Origin: Bacteroidota bacterium
Lineage (GTDB): Bacteria > Bacteroidota > Bacteroidia > AKYH767-A > 2013-40CM-41-45
Reading direction: 5' to 3'
Assembly (NCBI GenBank): GCA_016720655.1
Contig: JADKKE010000016.1
Span: forward strand, 1 to 64,000
Length of the DNA: 64,000 nt
The notes under the pieces were generated by a model. It made no database searches and was not told the origin of the DNA. It was given only the letters and a program-made list of their open reading frames with translations. This document shows positions 46,017 to 54,571 of the stretch, one piece after another; positions within the stretch are counted from its first letter, which is position 1, and every line of letters starts with the position of its first letter. The position numbers were made by a program, and so were the translations under genes.

Positions 46017-47876
46017 ATGAATTCAAAATTATCATTTGTATTCCTTTTCCTACTTATTGCCTGCTCCTGCAAAGAAAAAGGAAATTCCGAGGATGCACAT
46101 TCTGCTCAACTCTCAACTGTCGTTCATATAGATGATGCGAAAGAATTCGATCCGACATGGTCGAAAGAAAATACACTCATTTACCATACTACTAGCGAGC
46201 CGGATAACCTCCATCCAACGAATGGAAATTCACTGCCGCGATCTGAAATATTATTTCACACACAGCAAACGCTCATCCGTGTTGATTTTGAAAAGCAAAC
46301 TCTCCTTCCCTGCCTTGTAAAATCAATGCCTGAAGTGAGTGCTGACGGACTGGAATACACTTATGATTTGCGCGATGATGCCAAATGGGACAATGGTGAT
46401 CCGCTCCTATCCGGAGATGTTTTGTTTACAGCCAAAGCTTCACGCTGTATTCTTACAAATAATCCGGCGACAAAATTGTATTGGCAGAATATCAAATCTT
46501 TTTCCATCGATCCTTCCACAACAGGAAGATTTACCATTCGGATGAAAAATAAAAATATCCAAAACATCAGTTTCTTCACCAGTTTCTCTATTCTTCAGCA
46601 GAGCTTTTACGATCCGAAGAATATCCTTTCACATTATTCGTTTGAACAATTTGACGATACTGCCTTTCACGCCGATCAGCATCAGGATCTGGTAGACTGG
46701 TCTGCCACATTCAATGATGATAAATACGGACGAGACCCTCAATTCATGAATGGACTCGGTCCGTACAAAGTTCAAAGCTGGGAAGCCGGTCAATCGATTA
46801 CACTCGTGAGGAAAGAAAATTATTGGGGAAAAGGAAAGAGTGATTATTTTCTCCAGAGCGGTCCGGAAAAAATTATTTTCCGGCTGAACAAGGATGAGAA
46901 TTCAACACAATTGGAATTCAAATCCCAGGCACTTGATGCATCAACGAGTTTTTCAACAAGCTCACTGATAGCCTTGCAACAGGATGAAACGTTCCGGAAG
47001 AATTACAACTATGCACTCACATTGACCTACAATTTTACCTATATCGGTTTCAACGAAAGACCGGAAATAGCAAATCGAAAGGAATTGTTCACCGATTCGA
47101 AGACCCGCAGAGCATTGGCCTTGCTCACTCCGGTTGATCAGCTCATTCGTTTGGTCTACAAGGATTATGCTGCCGATTGCAAACGCATGATCTCAAATGT
47201 TTCTCCTCTGAAAAAGGAGTTTAATGCCGAACTTAAACCCTTGCCTTTCGATGCGGGTTCAGGAAAAAAAATGCTGCTTGATGCAGGATGGGAGGATTCT
47301 GATCAAGACGGTTTCCTCGACAAAAGTGTCAACGGAAAAAAAATTGCATTTGATGCTGAGTTGATATTCCTGAATACATCTTCCGACTGGAAAGACATGG
47401 CATCACTCATCGCACAGGAATATTCGAAAGCCGGAATAAAAGTTACCCTCACTCCTCTTGATCTTAAATTGTTCGGTGAACGAGCCCGCGCTCATGATTA
47501 TGATTTGATTCTTGGCAGCTGGGGTGCTACATCATTGCCGGAAGATTACACACAAATTTGGCATTCTTCCTCCTGGAAAAACCATGGAAATAATTACACA
47601 GGTTTTGGGACGAATGCATCCGATGCATTGATTGATTCGATCAAAATTGAATTAATACCGGAGAAAAGAATTGAAATGGTACACAAGCTGCAAACAATTA
47701 TTTACGAGGATCAACCTTGTGTATTCCTTTATTGCAGTTTAAGAAGAGTTGTGGTGCACAAACGATTTGGAAGCGTTTCCCTGTATGCGGAGCGTCCCGG
47801 AGTGATTCTGAATACATTAAAGCTACTGAATTCAAATACAGGAATTTCAATGTTGGAAAATCCTGCTCCTCGATAG
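46017..47876 (+). CDS. oligopeptide-type (family 5) substrate-binding lipoprotein
   Basis: ~619 residues from the ATG at 46017. A lipoprotein signal (FVFLFLLIAC) with Cys at the lipobox shows membrane anchoring. The SBP_bac_5 pattern is complete: LPRSEILFHTQQTLIRVD, YTYDLRDDAKWDNGDPLLSGDV, NGLGPYKVQSWEAGQSITLVRKENYWG, KTRRALALLTPVD and AHDYDLILGSWG. It captures peptides or similar solutes. No ABC permease or ATPase gene is adjacent, so the transporter must be elsewhere. Frame intact. Confidence 0.87.
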   Translation: MNSKLSFVFLFLLIACSCKEKGNSEDAHSAQLSTVVHIDDAKEFDPTWSKENTLIYHTTSEPDNLHPTNGNSLPRSEILFHTQQTLIRVDFEKQTLLPCLVKSMPEVSADGLEYTYDLRDDAKWDNGDPLLSGDVLFTAKASRCILTNNPATKLYWQNIKSFSIDPSTTGRFTIRMKNKNIQNISFFTSFSILQQSFYDPKNILSHYSFEQFDDTAFHADQHQDLVDWSATFNDDKYGRDPQFMNGLGPYKVQSWEAGQSITLVRKENYWGKGKSDYFLQSGPEKIIFRLNKDENSTQLEFKSQALDASTSFSTSSLIALQQDETFRKNYNYALTLTYNFTYIGFNERPEIANRKELFTDSKTRRALALLTPVDQLIRLVYKDYAADCKRMISNVSPLKKEFNAELKPLPFDAGSGKKMLLDAGWEDSDQDGFLDKSVNGKKIAFDAELIFLNTSSDWKDMASLIAQEYSKAGIKVTLTPLDLKLFGERARAHDYDLILGSWGATSLPEDYTQIWHSSSWKNHGNNYTGFGTNASDALIDSIKIELIPEKRIEMVHKLQTIIYEDQPCVFLYCSLRRVVVHKRFGSVSLYAERPGVILNTLKLLNSNTGISMLENPAPR

Positions 47877-48166
47877 GATTTCCCTGAAAACATAAACCTG
47901 GGAAAAAGCAAGATATCTTCGACAAAAAATTGGACCCAAAACCTGTAAAAAGACCGAAATAACCTCAAATTCTTAACAAATTTTAACCTCATCGTTCATC
48001 TGACTTTCACTCATTTTTTGATAATATTGCGTTCCTGAAAGATGCTTAAGCCCTTAAATGGAACTTTCAGATTTATAAAATTATTTATGGTGTGCTCTTC
48101 ATAAGAGAAGATGATTTTTCTCTTCGGGCAACATTTGGATACATGGTAAAATGTTAAAATTAAATT

Positions 48167-49150
48167 ATGGACATTAAAGAAATCAATGAGCGTATCCAGC
48201 GGGAATCTGCATTTGTAGACCTGTTGTTGATGGAACTGAGCAAAGTAATTGTCGGACAGAAATACATGACCGAACGTTTGCTCATCGGTTTGTTGGCCAA
48301 TGGACATGTATTGCTTGAAGGTGTTCCGGGATTGGCAAAGACACTTGCGATCAAATCCCTGGCCGCGGCAATACAGGCCCAATTCAGCAGGATCCAATTC
48401 ACACCGGATCTCCTTCCGGCCGATTTGGTTGGAACCATGATTTACAATCAGAAACAGGAATCCTTTACAGTGCGCAAAGGACCTATTTTCGCCAACTTCA
48501 TTCTTGCGGATGAAATCAACCGTGCTCCGGCAAAAGTGCAAAGTGCATTGCTCGAAGCCATGCAGGAACGTCAGGTTACGATTGGGGATACTACATTCAA
48601 ACTTCCTGAGCCTTTCCTTGTCCTTGCTACACAGAATCCTATCGAACAAGAAGGAACCTATCCACTTCCTGAAGCGCAGGTGGATCGTTTCATGCTGAAA
48701 ATAGTAATCGGATATCCAACCAAGGAAGATGAGAAACTCATCATCCGGCAAAACATTGGCAAGAGCTTCCCGGAGACTAGTCCAATCATTCATCCGGAAT
48801 CAATTTTGCAGGCCAGACAAATGGTCCGGGATGTTTACATGGATGAGAAAATCGAAAAATACATCGTCGATATTGTTTTCGCATCCAGAAGTCCCAAAGA
48901 TTATAACCTCGGCAAATTGCAACAATTGATCAGTTACGGCGGATCGCCACGTGCCAGTATCAATCTTGCTCTTGCATCAAAAGCCTACGCTTTCATCAAA
49001 CGTCGTGGCTATGTGATCCCGGAAGATGTACGCGCGGTCTGTCATGATGTGATGTGTCACCGTATTGGTCTCACGTACGAAGCAGAGGCTGAAAATGTAA
49101 GTGCGGAACAGATCATTAACGAGATTTTGAATGTAGTAGAAGTTCCTTAG
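48167..49150 (+). CDS. MoxR-family AAA+ ATPase
   Basis: 327 residues. Walker A LLEGVPGLAKTLAIKSLAA, Walker B FILADEINRAPAKVQSALLEAM, sensor 1 LVLATQNPIEQEG and the YPLPEAQVDRFMLK signature are all present. MoxR ATPases act as chaperones for the vWA and DUF58 proteins encoded next to them. First gene of the Bat operon; the 290-bp gap before it has a TTTG-like element but no clear promoter. Confidence 0.92.
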   Translation: MDIKEINERIQRESAFVDLLLMELSKVIVGQKYMTERLLIGLLANGHVLLEGVPGLAKTLAIKSLAAAIQAQFSRIQFTPDLLPADLVGTMIYNQKQESFTVRKGPIFANFILADEINRAPAKVQSALLEAMQERQVTIGDTTFKLPEPFLVLATQNPIEQEGTYPLPEAQVDRFMLKIVIGYPTKEDEKLIIRQNIGKSFPETSPIIHPESILQARQMVRDVYMDEKIEKYIVDIVFASRSPKDYNLGKLQQLISYGGSPRASINLALASKAYAFIKRRGYVIPEDVRAVCHDVMCHRIGLTYEAEAENVSAEQIINEILNVVEVP

Positions 49151-49199
49151 TTTATCCGATCAATTTCTTCTTCATTTTCATACCAGTACTCATTCCTTT

Positions 49200-50071
49200 A
49201 TGGAGACCAACGAGCTGCTCAAAAAAGTACGTAAAATTGAGATCAAGACCCGCGGCCTTTCTTCGCATATTTTTTCCGGAGAATACCACAGCGCGTTCAA
49301 AGGAAGGGGTATGGCTTTCAGTGAAGTGAGAGAATACAATCCGGGTGACGACATCCGCGCCATCGACTGGAATGTCACTGCACGTTTTGGACACCCATTT
49401 GTAAAAATTTTTGAAGAAGAGCGGGAACTCACAGTCATGCTGCTCGTCGACGTAAGTGGTTCAGGTGAATTCGGAACAAAGACACAGTTCAAAAAGATCT
49501 GGTCACCGAATTGTGTGCTGTCCTCTCCTTCTCTGCCATTCAAAACAATGATAAAATCGGAATTATATTTTTTAGTGATACCATCGAAAAATTTATTCCA
49601 CCGAAAAAAGGCAAAACACATATTCTTCGCATCATCCGTGAACTCATCGAATTTCAACCGAAGAATAGCAAGACCAATATTTCTGAGGCCCTGCGCTATC
49701 TCACCAATGTCATTAAAAAGAGAAGTATCTGTTTTGTCATCTCTGATTTCATCGACAAACCCTTTGAAGATGCATTAAAACTGAGCAACAAAAAACATGA
49801 TGTCGTTGCTTTGAGAATCTATGATCAGCGTGAACACGAAATGCCGGACGTCGGATTGATTGATCTTGTGGATGCCGAATCCGGAAAAAAGATGACCGTA
49901 GATACGAGTCACACGAATTTTCGTATTGGATATAAAAAAATGTGGGAACGAAGAGAACGCGAACTTTCAGAATGTTTTGCCCGGAGCGGTGTGGATGCTG
50001 CAAAAATAAGAACAGACGAATCCTATGTTCAGCCATTGATGAAATTATTTAAGAAAAGAGGAAAAAAATAA
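49200..50071 (+). CDS. DUF58 protein of the Bat operon, single frameshift
   Basis: ATG at 49200 gives METNELLKKVRKIEIKT, then FSGEYHSAFKGRGMAFSEVREY and DDIRAIDWNVTARF, the DUF58 core, then LLVDVSGSGEFGT, a vWA-like DxSxS-type strand. At the A run 49491-49495 the frame changes; one more A restores FKKDLVTELCAVLSFSAIQNN, continuing to DKIGIIFFSDTIEKFIP and the stop at 50071 (~290 residues). DUF58 proteins work with MoxR in cell-envelope stress tolerance. A homopolymer error in a conserved operon gene is the simplest reading. Confidence 0.88.
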
Positions 50072-50163
50072 ACGAGCAATTTTATTCGACAATGAACATT
50101 CTTTTTGTTCGTATTTCTATGCAACTAATACTAAAAACACTCTTTCGATTTTACCACGTGCGA

Positions 50164-51147
50164 ATGATATCCTCATTCCGTCTCCTGCTAATCGGAATTG
50201 GAATGAATCTCTTGTGCTTTGTTTCCTCCCTTTCCGCGAAAGCTGTTCCTGATGATGTAACGGTATTTGCAAAAATTGATACAACTCAGATCCGAATCGG
50301 CGAACAAATCAAGCTCAACCTGACAGCCAGTGCACCGCCCGGAGCGAAATTTAAATTTCCACTCATTCCGGATACAATGAATGGATTGGAATTCGTGAAC
50401 CGATCCGGAATTGATACTTTGAAATCAGAGAATGGAAAAAATATTATCTATTCCCAATCCGTAAAAGTCACCGCTTTTGATTCCGGTTTTTTTGTTCTTG
50501 AACCTTTTCATTTTCTTCTTTTGAAAGACAATCAATTGCCGGATACACTCTCAACGGAAGCATTATTGATTTCCGTTCGTACCATTCCGGTAGATACCAC
50601 AAAAGAAATTAAGGACATCAAAGCGACAATGGATGTTCCGATTTCCTGGAAAGAAATACTCGTTTATGTAATTGCCGCGCTTGTCCTCATCCTTCTCGTC
50701 TTCTTTATCATTCGTGAGATTCGCCGCAGAAGAAAAATGCCGAAACCGGAAGTAAAAATTGTTGTACCCGTAATTCCTCCTCACATCCTGGCATTGGAAG
50801 CCTTGAAAAAAACAATGGAGGAAAAATTATGGCAGCAAGGGCTGTACAAACAATACCATAGTTCGGTGTCGGACACCTTACGTGCTTACATCGAAGGACG
50901 TTTTGAAATCAATGCACTTGAGTTGACAACCGACGAAACCATGAGCAGGTTTCGCGGAAATATGCTTCGTGAAGATGCCCGACAAAAATTATTTGGCATT
51001 CTCCAATTGGCAGACATGGTCAAATTTGCAAAAGTCATTCCGATCGGTTCCGAAAACGAACAGTCAATGACGGATGCGGTACAATTTGTCATGCTCACAA
51101 AGCCCGCTGAAGAATCTGATTTTAAAGAGCTGGAGGTGAAACAATGA
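50164..51147 (+). CDS. BatD-like membrane protein of the Bat operon
   Basis: ~327 residues from the ATG at 50164, chosen for its signal-like start MISSFRLLLIGIGMNLLCFV; an ATG at 50092 adds 24 residues. An extracytoplasmic beta-sandwich part (VTVFAKIDTTQIRIGEQIKL) comes first. One strong transmembrane helix follows (about 165-190, ILVYVIAALVLILLVFFII). A cytosolic helical tail (LRAYIEGRFEINALELTTDE) is last. This is the usual short gene between DUF58 and batA in Bacteroidota. Its stop overlaps the batA start by four bases. Confidence 0.8.
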   Translation: MISSFRLLLIGIGMNLLCFVSSLSAKAVPDDVTVFAKIDTTQIRIGEQIKLNLTASAPPGAKFKFPLIPDTMNGLEFVNRSGIDTLKSENGKNIIYSQSVKVTAFDSGFFVLEPFHFLLLKDNQLPDTLSTEALLISVRTIPVDTTKEIKDIKATMDVPISWKEILVYVIAALVLILLVFFIIREIRRRRKMPKPEVKIVVPVIPPHILALEALKKTMEEKLWQQGLYKQYHSSVSDTLRAYIEGRFEINALELTTDETMSRFRGNMLREDARQKLFGILQLADMVKFAKVIPIGSENEQSMTDAVQFVMLTKPAEESDFKELEVKQ

Positions 51148-52139
51148 TGGAGGGAATCAAATTTGCACAACCGGAATTTTTCTGGCTCTTGCTGATCATC
51201 CCTGTCATGATCGGATTCTATATTTATTTTGTTACCAAACGATCCGCACAGCTAAAATTCTCATCCTTTGAAAACCTGAAAGGATACCGACCCAGTCTGC
51301 GACAACGGATTCGTTTTCTTCCTTTCATTTTAAGAATGCTTGCCGTTGCAGCAGTTATTATTGCAATCGCGAGACCGCAATCTTCTTCAAGCGGACAGAA
51401 CATTACATCAGATGGAATTGATATCATGATGGCTCTGGATATCTCTACGAGTATGCTTGCTGAAGACCTACGTCCGAACAGGATTGAAGCTGCCAAAAAA
51501 GTTGCACAGGATTTTATTGAATCACGTCCGAATGATCGGATTGGTCTGGTTGTATTTGGCGGAGAAAGTTTCACGCAATGTCCATTGACAACAGATCATT
51601 CTGTTCTAAAAAATCTATTCGCCGGAATCCAATCCGGAATGCTTGCTGACGGAACAGCAATTGGCGAAGGATTGGCTACAGCGGTGAACAGAATACGCAG
51701 CAGTAAAGCAAAGAGTAAAGTGATAATTCTTTTGACTGACGGTGTCAATAATATCGGAGCCATTGCACCGGTAACAGCCGGAGAAATCGCAAAGACTTTC
51801 GGTATTCGTGTATATACAATTGGTGTAGGAACACAAGGTTTTGCACGCTACCCTTTGCAGGGGCCCTTTGGAATTCAGTACACCAATATGGAAGTTAAAA
51901 TTGACGAAGATGTGATGCGCCAAATCGCAGCTGACACCGGAGGAAAATATTTTCGTGCGACCAATACCAAGCAGTTGAACGAAATTTATACTGATATCGA
52001 TAAACTTGAGAAATCCAAAATCGATGTCACCGAATTCCGTCACAAATCCGAAGAGTTTTATCCCTTGATCATGTTTGCGCTGCTCCTTTTCGGACTGGAT
52101 GTATTGCTTCGTTTCACCTTACTAAGATCCTTGCCCTGA
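51144..52139 (+). CDS. batA: aerotolerance protein BatA (vWA domain)
   Basis: 331 residues. Membrane helices near residues 13-30 and 60-78 and at the C-terminus; the vWA domain between them carries MIDAS residues in MMALDISTSMLAEDL and the later Thr in GMLADGTAIGEGLATA. RYPLQGPFGIQY and FRATNTKQLNEIYTDIDKLE are family features. Periplasmic scaffold of the Bat complex, linked in Bacteroides to oxygen tolerance. Confidence 0.9.
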   Translation: MMEGIKFAQPEFFWLLLIIPVMIGFYIYFVTKRSAQLKFSSFENLKGYRPSLRQRIRFLPFILRMLAVAAVIIAIARPQSSSSGQNITSDGIDIMMALDISTSMLAEDLRPNRIEAAKKVAQDFIESRPNDRIGLVVFGGESFTQCPLTTDHSVLKNLFAGIQSGMLADGTAIGEGLATAVNRIRSSKAKSKVIILLTDGVNNIGAIAPVTAGEIAKTFGIRVYTIGVGTQGFARYPLQGPFGIQYTNMEVKIDEDVMRQIAADTGGKYFRATNTKQLNEIYTDIDKLEKSKIDVTEFRHKSEEFYPLIMFALLLFGLDVLLRFTLLRSLP

Positions 52140-52140
52140 T

Positions 52141-53208
52141 ATGATTCGCTTTGTCCACCCCGAATATCTCTATGCATTGGTCATCGTTCCGCTGATCCTG
52201 CTCGTCTTTATATGGATGGCCGCATGGAAGCGACGTGCATTGAAACGTTTTGGCGATCAGGTTTTGGTTCGTGAATTGACAGAGACTACCTCCCGTGCGA
52301 AACCCGTCATCAAACTGATCTTTTTACTCTTGGGTTTAAGTCTGATTATTGTCGGCTGGTCGAATCCTCAAATGGGAACACGACTCGAGGAAGTCAAACG
52401 GGAAGGTGTAGACATCATCATTGCTCTCGATGTGTCGAACAGTATGCGTGCGGAAGATATCAAACCCAACCGACTGGAACGTGCGAAACAGGCAATCAGC
52501 CGTTTGATCGACAAAATGGAGAATGACCGAATTGGTTTGATTGTTTTTGCCGGGCGAGCATATGTTCAACTACCGATTACAACAGATTTCGCAGCGGCTA
52601 AATTATTCCTGAGCACTATCGAAACCGACATGATTCCAACACAAGGAACGAGCATTGGTTCTGCCATTGAATTAGCTCAACAGTCTTTTGTTGGAAATGA
52701 CCAAAAACACAAGGCTCTGATTATAATCACCGATGGAGAAAACCACGAGGATGATCCTGAAGAGGCTGCAAAAAAGGCTGCCGAAGCAGGAATCATTATT
52801 CATACCATCGGTTTCGGATCACCGGATGGCGCACCGATTCCTGTTTATCGCAATGGTGTCCAGGTAGATTTTTTCAAAGATCATGATGGAAATACTGTAT
52901 TGACAAAACTGGATGAGCTGGGTCTGGAAAAAGTGGCCTCAGAAGGCAAAGGTACCTATGTGCGTGCGACCAATAGCAATGATGGTTTGGAAACAATTAT
53001 GAGCCAGATTGGAAAAATGGAAAAGAAATCTTTCGGAACCAAGCAATTTACCGATTACGAAGACCGTTTTCAATATTTCCTCGCAGCAGGATTGTTCTTT
53101 CTGCTTCTGGAAGCATTGATTAGTTCGGTTAAAAGCAAATGGATCCAAAGGATGAATTTATTTGGAGAAGAAAACAGAAAAAATAAAAAAAATCAAAGCA
53201 GCGTATGA
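52141..53208 (+). CDS. batB: aerotolerance protein BatB (vWA domain)
   Basis: 355 residues. Same layout as BatA: N-terminal helices (LYALVIVPLILLVFIWMAAW), a vWA domain with MIDAS DVSNSMRAEDIKPNRLERA and DMIPTQGTSIGSAIELA, and a C-terminal helix. It starts one base after the batA stop, and its own stop overlaps the batC start by four bases. Confidence 0.9.
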   Translation: MIRFVHPEYLYALVIVPLILLVFIWMAAWKRRALKRFGDQVLVRELTETTSRAKPVIKLIFLLLGLSLIIVGWSNPQMGTRLEEVKREGVDIIIALDVSNSMRAEDIKPNRLERAKQAISRLIDKMENDRIGLIVFAGRAYVQLPITTDFAAAKLFLSTIETDMIPTQGTSIGSAIELAQQSFVGNDQKHKALIIITDGENHEDDPEEAAKKAAEAGIIIHTIGFGSPDGAPIPVYRNGVQVDFFKDHDGNTVLTKLDELGLEKVASEGKGTYVRATNSNDGLETIMSQIGKMEKKSFGTKQFTDYEDRFQYFLAAGLFFLLLEALISSVKSKWIQRMNLFGEENRKNKKNQSSV

Positions 53209-53975
53209 TCAGTGAAACACAAATCTTCTGTATCCGGAGAAAGCACTTGCACGGCGAACGAATTTTCCTTGCAAGCATCCTTACTGCGCTCCTGCTCTTC
53301 GCTTCTCCTTGCGATGCGCAATCGGAACGCAAACTGATTCGCGAAGGCAATGAACTCTACAAAGAGAAAAAGTTCGCAGAAGCCGAAGCAAACTACAAGA
53401 AATCACTCAGTACAAATAATAAATCAATCGAAGGAAATTACAACCTTGGGAATTCCTTGTACAAGCAGGGAAAAATTGAAGAAGCGGAAAAGCAATTCCA
53501 GTCGATCGCGTCGGATAAAAATATGAACGATGAACAAAAAGCGATGTTGTATCACAATTATGGAAATTCATTGCTCAAAGATCAGAAATACGAAGAAAGT
53601 ATCAATGCGTATAAAAATTCGCTCAAACTAAATCCCAAAGACAACGATACGCGTTACAATCTGGCCTATGCGAAAGCCAGACTTCAACAGCAACAACAGC
53701 AGCAACAACAAAATAAAGATCAACAGAAAGACGATAAAAATAAAGACAAAAAAGACCAGCAGCAGCAACAAAAGCAGGATCAACAACAGGAAAAGAAAGA
53801 TCAGGAAAAACAGGAAATGAATAAAAAGGAACAAAATCAGGCACAGAAGAAAAAAGACATTTCCAAAGAAGACGCTGAGAAAATTTTACAGGCTCTGAAT
53901 AATGATGAAAAGAATACACAAAAGAAATTGACAAAAAAGCAGGCCGTTCGCGTGAACATAGAAAAGGAATGGTGA
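53205..53975 (+). CDS. batC: TPR protein BatC with a Gln/Lys-rich tail
   Basis: 256 residues. A signal segment (LASILTALLLFASPCDAQ) is followed by three TPR units (about 45-160: EGNELYKEKKFAEAEANYKK, GNYNLGNSLYKQGKIEEAEK, NYGNSLLKDQKYEESINAYK). From ~166 the chain is nearly all Q, K, D and E, then resumes with SKEDAEKILQALNNDEKNTQKK. TPRs bind partner proteins of the Bat complex in the periplasm. The low-complexity stretch is unusually long for the protein size. Confidence 0.87.
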   Translation: MISETQIFCIRRKHLHGERIFLASILTALLLFASPCDAQSERKLIREGNELYKEKKFAEAEANYKKSLSTNNKSIEGNYNLGNSLYKQGKIEEAEKQFQSIASDKNMNDEQKAMLYHNYGNSLLKDQKYEESINAYKNSLKLNPKDNDTRYNLAYAKARLQQQQQQQQQNKDQQKDDKNKDKKDQQQQQKQDQQQEKKDQEKQEMNKKEQNQAQKKKDISKEDAEKILQALNNDEKNTQKKLTKKQAVRVNIEKEW

Positions 53976-54017
53976 TCGAAACTTCCTTTCAGTGATGATT
54001 AAAAATCAATAGGATCA

Positions 54018-54566
54018 ATGATTCCGGATCTCTTCACTTCAAGACTACTGCTTCGGGCAATTTCATTGGACGATGCGCAAAACATGTTCAACATGAATGC
54101 AGATCCTGCTGTTGTCCGATACACCGGCAACAAAGGATACAAGAACATTGAAGAAGTTGTGGAATTTATCAGTACTTACGATCAGTACGAAAAATACAAA
54201 CAGGGAAGAATGACCATCCTGGATAAAAGTACTGGAGAATATATCGGCTGGTGTGGATTAAAATTTCTGGAGGATATCAATGAAACCGATCTCGGATACA
54301 GATTGTTACAGAAATACTGGGGAAAAGGAATTGCCACTGAATCTTCAATTGCCGTGCTTGATTATGGTTTTCTTACCTTGGGCTTGAAACGAATTGTTGG
54401 CAGAGTTGTACAAGAGAATATTTCATCTCTGAACGTTCTGAAAAAACTGGGGATGAAATTTGAAAAGAAATTCGAAGCCCATGGTTACCAATGTGAACAA
54501 TATTTTTTAGAAGGACAGATGTGGCAAGAGCATCGGGAAAAACTGATTGAAAAAAAATTTGATTGA
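54018..54566 (+). CDS. GNAT N-acetyltransferase inside the Bat operon
   Basis: 182 residues of the RimJ/RimL-like group: FTSRLLLRAISLDDAQNMFNM, YIGWCGLKFLEDINETDLGYRL, KYWGKGIATESSIAVLDYGF (acetyl-CoA loop region) and VQENISSLNVLKKLGMKFEKK. Role: acetylation of a protein N-terminus or a small molecule; the target is unknown. It lies between batC and batD, 42 bases after batC, with its stop directly before the batD start, so it is very likely co-transcribed. Confidence 0.85.
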   Translation: MIPDLFTSRLLLRAISLDDAQNMFNMNADPAVVRYTGNKGYKNIEEVVEFISTYDQYEKYKQGRMTILDKSTGEYIGWCGLKFLEDINETDLGYRLLQKYWGKGIATESSIAVLDYGFLTLGLKRIVGRVVQENISSLNVLKKLGMKFEKKFEAHGYQCEQYFLEGQMWQEHREKLIEKKFD

Positions 54567-54571
54567 AAAGA

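Noticed and set aside
48011..48793. 260-residue reading frame on the minus strand
   Set aside because: It lies fully opposite the moxR gene, has no recognisable family, and its composition is that of an antisense shadow.
49480..49500. Programmed ribosomal frameshift in the DUF58 gene
   Set aside because: A missing A in a five-A run explains it. No slippery heptamer plus pseudoknot is evident, and the same kind of break occurs in many unrelated genes.
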